The notes beneath the pieces are model-generated. The model did no database searches and was not told where the DNA came from. It saw only the letters and a program-made list of their open reading frames with translations. Positions 62,902-64,000 of a stretch of DNA of 64,000 bases are shown here, one piece after another; the stretch's first letter is position 1, and every line of letters begins with the position of its first letter. Position numbers and translations under genes: made by a program. The stretch comes from Clostridiales bacterium (GTDB lineage: Bacteria; Bacillota; Clostridia; Christensenellales; Aristaeellaceae), in NCBI GenBank assembly GCA_015056255.1, contig SVGP01000010.1, forward strand, positions 29,325 to 93,324, in the 5' to 3' direction.

Positions 62902-63390
62902 CTACTTGCATCCTTCGCATTCGCCTGCGCAGGTTCCTTTTCCGCAGGAGCACTTGCCCTCCAGGGAGATTTTGTCGCCGTCCACCTGCATAAGGTAGGC
63001 TTCCCTTCCAAAGAGCATGGATTTTTCGCCGACTGCGCGGAAACCGTATCTGGAAAAGAAAAGCGCGCTGTCGCCCGGTACAAGTGCGCGAACGGAGCCC
63101 GCATTTAATTCCTGTGCCTTGTAAAGCAGCATTCTCGCAATCAGATCGCCCACATAGCGGTTTCTATAGGTGGGCAGAACGCCTAAAAGATCAATGGTAA
63201 ACCGGCTGTCGGAGCCGATATACATTCTTCCGCAGCCGCAGGGAACATCTTCTTCGTCGTAAATGGTTGCAAAAATTGCCATATTATCGTTGGCGTCCAA
63301 ACCCGCACCCTGAAATTCGGGAATGGAAGTGCGAACGGACAAATGGTCGTTTATGTCTGCGCCCGATATCAAGAATTTTCCGCGATACAT
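62902..63390 (-). CDS. GNAT-family acetyltransferase with Cys-rich C terminus
   Basis: A 162-residue protein. The GNAT core shows TIDLLGVLPTYRNRYVGDLI (acetyl-CoA loop region R-N-R-Y-V-G), SVRALVPGDSALFFSRYGFRAVG and a beta strand. The last ~20 residues are a Cys cluster, CSCGKGTC then CEGC, that could hold zinc or a cluster. A further Cys pair (PCGCGR) lies in the middle. GGAGG precedes the ATG. It is divergent from the DUF1292 gene. Confidence 0.75.
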   Translation of the reverse strand: MYRGKFLISGADINDHLSVRTSIPEFQGAGLDANDNMAIFATIYDEEDVPCGCGRMYIGSDSRFTIDLLGVLPTYRNRYVGDLIARMLLYKAQELNAGSVRALVPGDSALFFSRYGFRAVGEKSMLFGREAYLMQVDGDKISLEGKCSCGKGTCAGECEGCK

Positions 63391-63422
63391 TTTGATGCCT
63401 CCAAAGGTATAAATCCTATTGT

Positions 63423-63451
63423 ATTGTACACGCTTATTAAGAAAAAAGCAA
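63423..63451 (-). promoter_or_regulatory. promoter of the Cys-tailed GNAT gene
   Basis: On the minus strand TTGCTT (63446-63451) and TACAAT (63423-63428) have a 17-base gap. Confidence 0.5.
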
Positions 63452-63464
63452 GCAAAAACAATGG

Positions 63465-63493
63465 TTGATTTTTTTCCGGATCTTGGTTATAAT
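63465..63493 (+). promoter_or_regulatory. promoter of the DUF1292 gene
   Basis: TTGATT (63465-63470) and TATAAT (63488-63493) have a 17-base gap, 57 bases before the start codon. Confidence 0.7.
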
Positions 63494-63550
63494 ACCTATG
63501 AATTCAGGAACGAAAAACGCCTGATAAACCCCGAAAGGAGCTATAGATAT

Positions 63551-63877
63551 ATGGAAAACGAGAGAGATCTGGTTGTATTCGAGGACGATAAGGGCAACGA
63601 GATTACCATGGAAGTGCTCGATTACTTCTTCTATGAGGGTCAGGAATATGCCATGCTGACCGATTACAGCGAAGAAAAGGAAGAAAAGTGCAATGCCTGC
63701 GACGCGGAGTCCTGCGAAGGCTGCGAGCCCGAAGAGGTTCTGATCATGAAGGTCGTTCCCGTGGGCGAGGACGAAGAAGAGTTCGTTCCCGTGGATGAAG
63801 AACTGGGCGAAAAGCTCATTCAGCTTCTGGAAGACGGCGCATTTGACGACGACGATTTTGACGACGAGGAAGAATAA
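63551..63877 (+). CDS. DUF1292 protein with Cys cluster and acidic tail
   Basis: A 108-residue protein. The core (LVVFEDDKGNEITMEVLDYFFYEGQEYAML, given here as ends LVVFEDDKG and EGQEYAML) is the DUF1292 pattern common in Bacillota. An insertion carries CNAC ... CEGC (~residues 45-58). The C terminus is nearly pure Asp/Glu (DDDDFDDEEE). I chose ATG at 63551 behind AAAGGAG. Function unknown; ispE follows after a terminator-like hairpin. Confidence 0.85.
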   Translation: MENERDLVVFEDDKGNEITMEVLDYFFYEGQEYAMLTDYSEEKEEKCNACDAESCEGCEPEEVLIMKVVPVGEDEEEFVPVDEELGEKLIQLLEDGAFDDDDFDDEEE

Positions 63878-63886
63878 AACAATAAG

Positions 63887-63916
63887 CCGGCGAGGATACA
63901 TCCTTCGCCGGTTTTT
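63887..63916 (+). terminator. terminator after the DUF1292 gene
   Basis: Stem CCGGCGAGGA (63887-63896) with TCCTTCGCCGG (63901-63911, one bulge) is followed by TTTTT. It stands just before ispE. Confidence 0.7.
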
Positions 63917-63930
63917 AAAAGAGGTACTGT

Positions 63931-64000
63931 ATGCAGATTTCCGTAAAGGCACAGGCGAAAATTAACTGGTCGCTGGATATTACGGGGAGGCTTGAAAACG
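63931..64000 (+). CDS. ispE: 4-diphosphocytidyl-2-C-methyl-D-erythritol kinase (start only)
   Basis: Only 23 codons are in the window. The opening ISVKAQAKINWSLDITGR fits the IspE N terminus (A-x-A-K-I-N-x-x-L-x-v-x-G) of the GHMP kinase family, which acts in the MEP isoprenoid pathway. GAGGT precedes the ATG. The short length leaves some doubt. Confidence 0.75.
   Translation, partial: MQISVKAQAKINWSLDITGRLEN

Overview
The window looks like a chromosomal segment of a Bacillota/Clostridia-type bacterium. The evidence is strong Shine-Dalgarno sites with frequent GTG and TTG starts, T-box, SAM-I and cobalamin riboswitches, the mraZ-to-ftsZ division/cell-wall cluster, ECF-type vitamin transport, and a smpB-ssrA pair whose tag ends in AFAA. 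MurE carries a DNPR motif, so the peptidoglycan is probably meso-DAP type. I cannot name the genus; an uncultured gut or host-associated clostridial lineage is a reasonable guess. There is no prophage, insertion sequence or CRISPR array.

Layout. 1-5.7 kb (minus): a cobalamin-riboswitch operon encoding a small HNH-repeat protein, two secreted DUF4430 (transcobalamin-like) proteins and an ECF transporter (T, fused A, partial S). 5.7-11.3 kb: a Nudix hydrolase, then a four-gene carbohydrate operon (DUF6259 glycosidase-like protein, aldose epimerase, enolase-superfamily sugar-acid dehydratase, SDR dehydrogenase). 11.4-13.8 kb (minus): smpB-ssrA and a sulfatase. 13.9-16.8 kb: SAM-I riboswitch-metK and guaB. 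16.9-24.9 kb: a tyrosine T-box followed by an aminotransferase, tyrS and a tightly packed string (YigZ, MFS, RluA, GNAT, two Cof HADs, TrmL). 25-27.4 kb: a small membrane protein, two tandem uracil-DNA glycosylase-like proteins and a GNAT-like protein. 27.4-29.1 kb: CAP protein, zinc-ribbon protein, metallophosphoesterase.

29.3-41.0 kb: the dcw cluster mraZ-ftsL-PBP-murE-mraY-murD-ftsW-divIB-ftsA-ftsZ. It lacks rsmH (mraW), murF and murG at their usual places. 41.2-50.8 kb: a solitary DnaK-like chaperone, a guanylate-kinase-like fusion protein, an M20 peptidase, a GT2-GtrA glycosyltransferase, xpt, a HAD-IIA phosphatase and two tandem L,D-transpeptidases. 50.8-55.7 kb: DUF512 radical-SAM-like protein, der, plsY, xylB. 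55.8-59.6 kb: a two-component system and a convergent acyltransferase. 59.6-64 kb: a four-helix-bundle gene fragment, tRNA-Leu(CAA), an ECF sigma/anti-sigma/SIMPL operon, a Cys-tailed GNAT, a DUF1292 protein and the start of ispE.

The most distinctive system is the B12 operon. Its 516-residue protein carries the two folds of animal transcobalamin, but separated by a two-helix membrane hairpin, so both should face outward next to an ECF transporter. Other points of interest are the Fe-S-less UDG paralogue, the kinase with a ParB-like tail, a 24-bp palindrome that absorbs the tmRNA acceptor strand, and several intergenic palindromic repeats.
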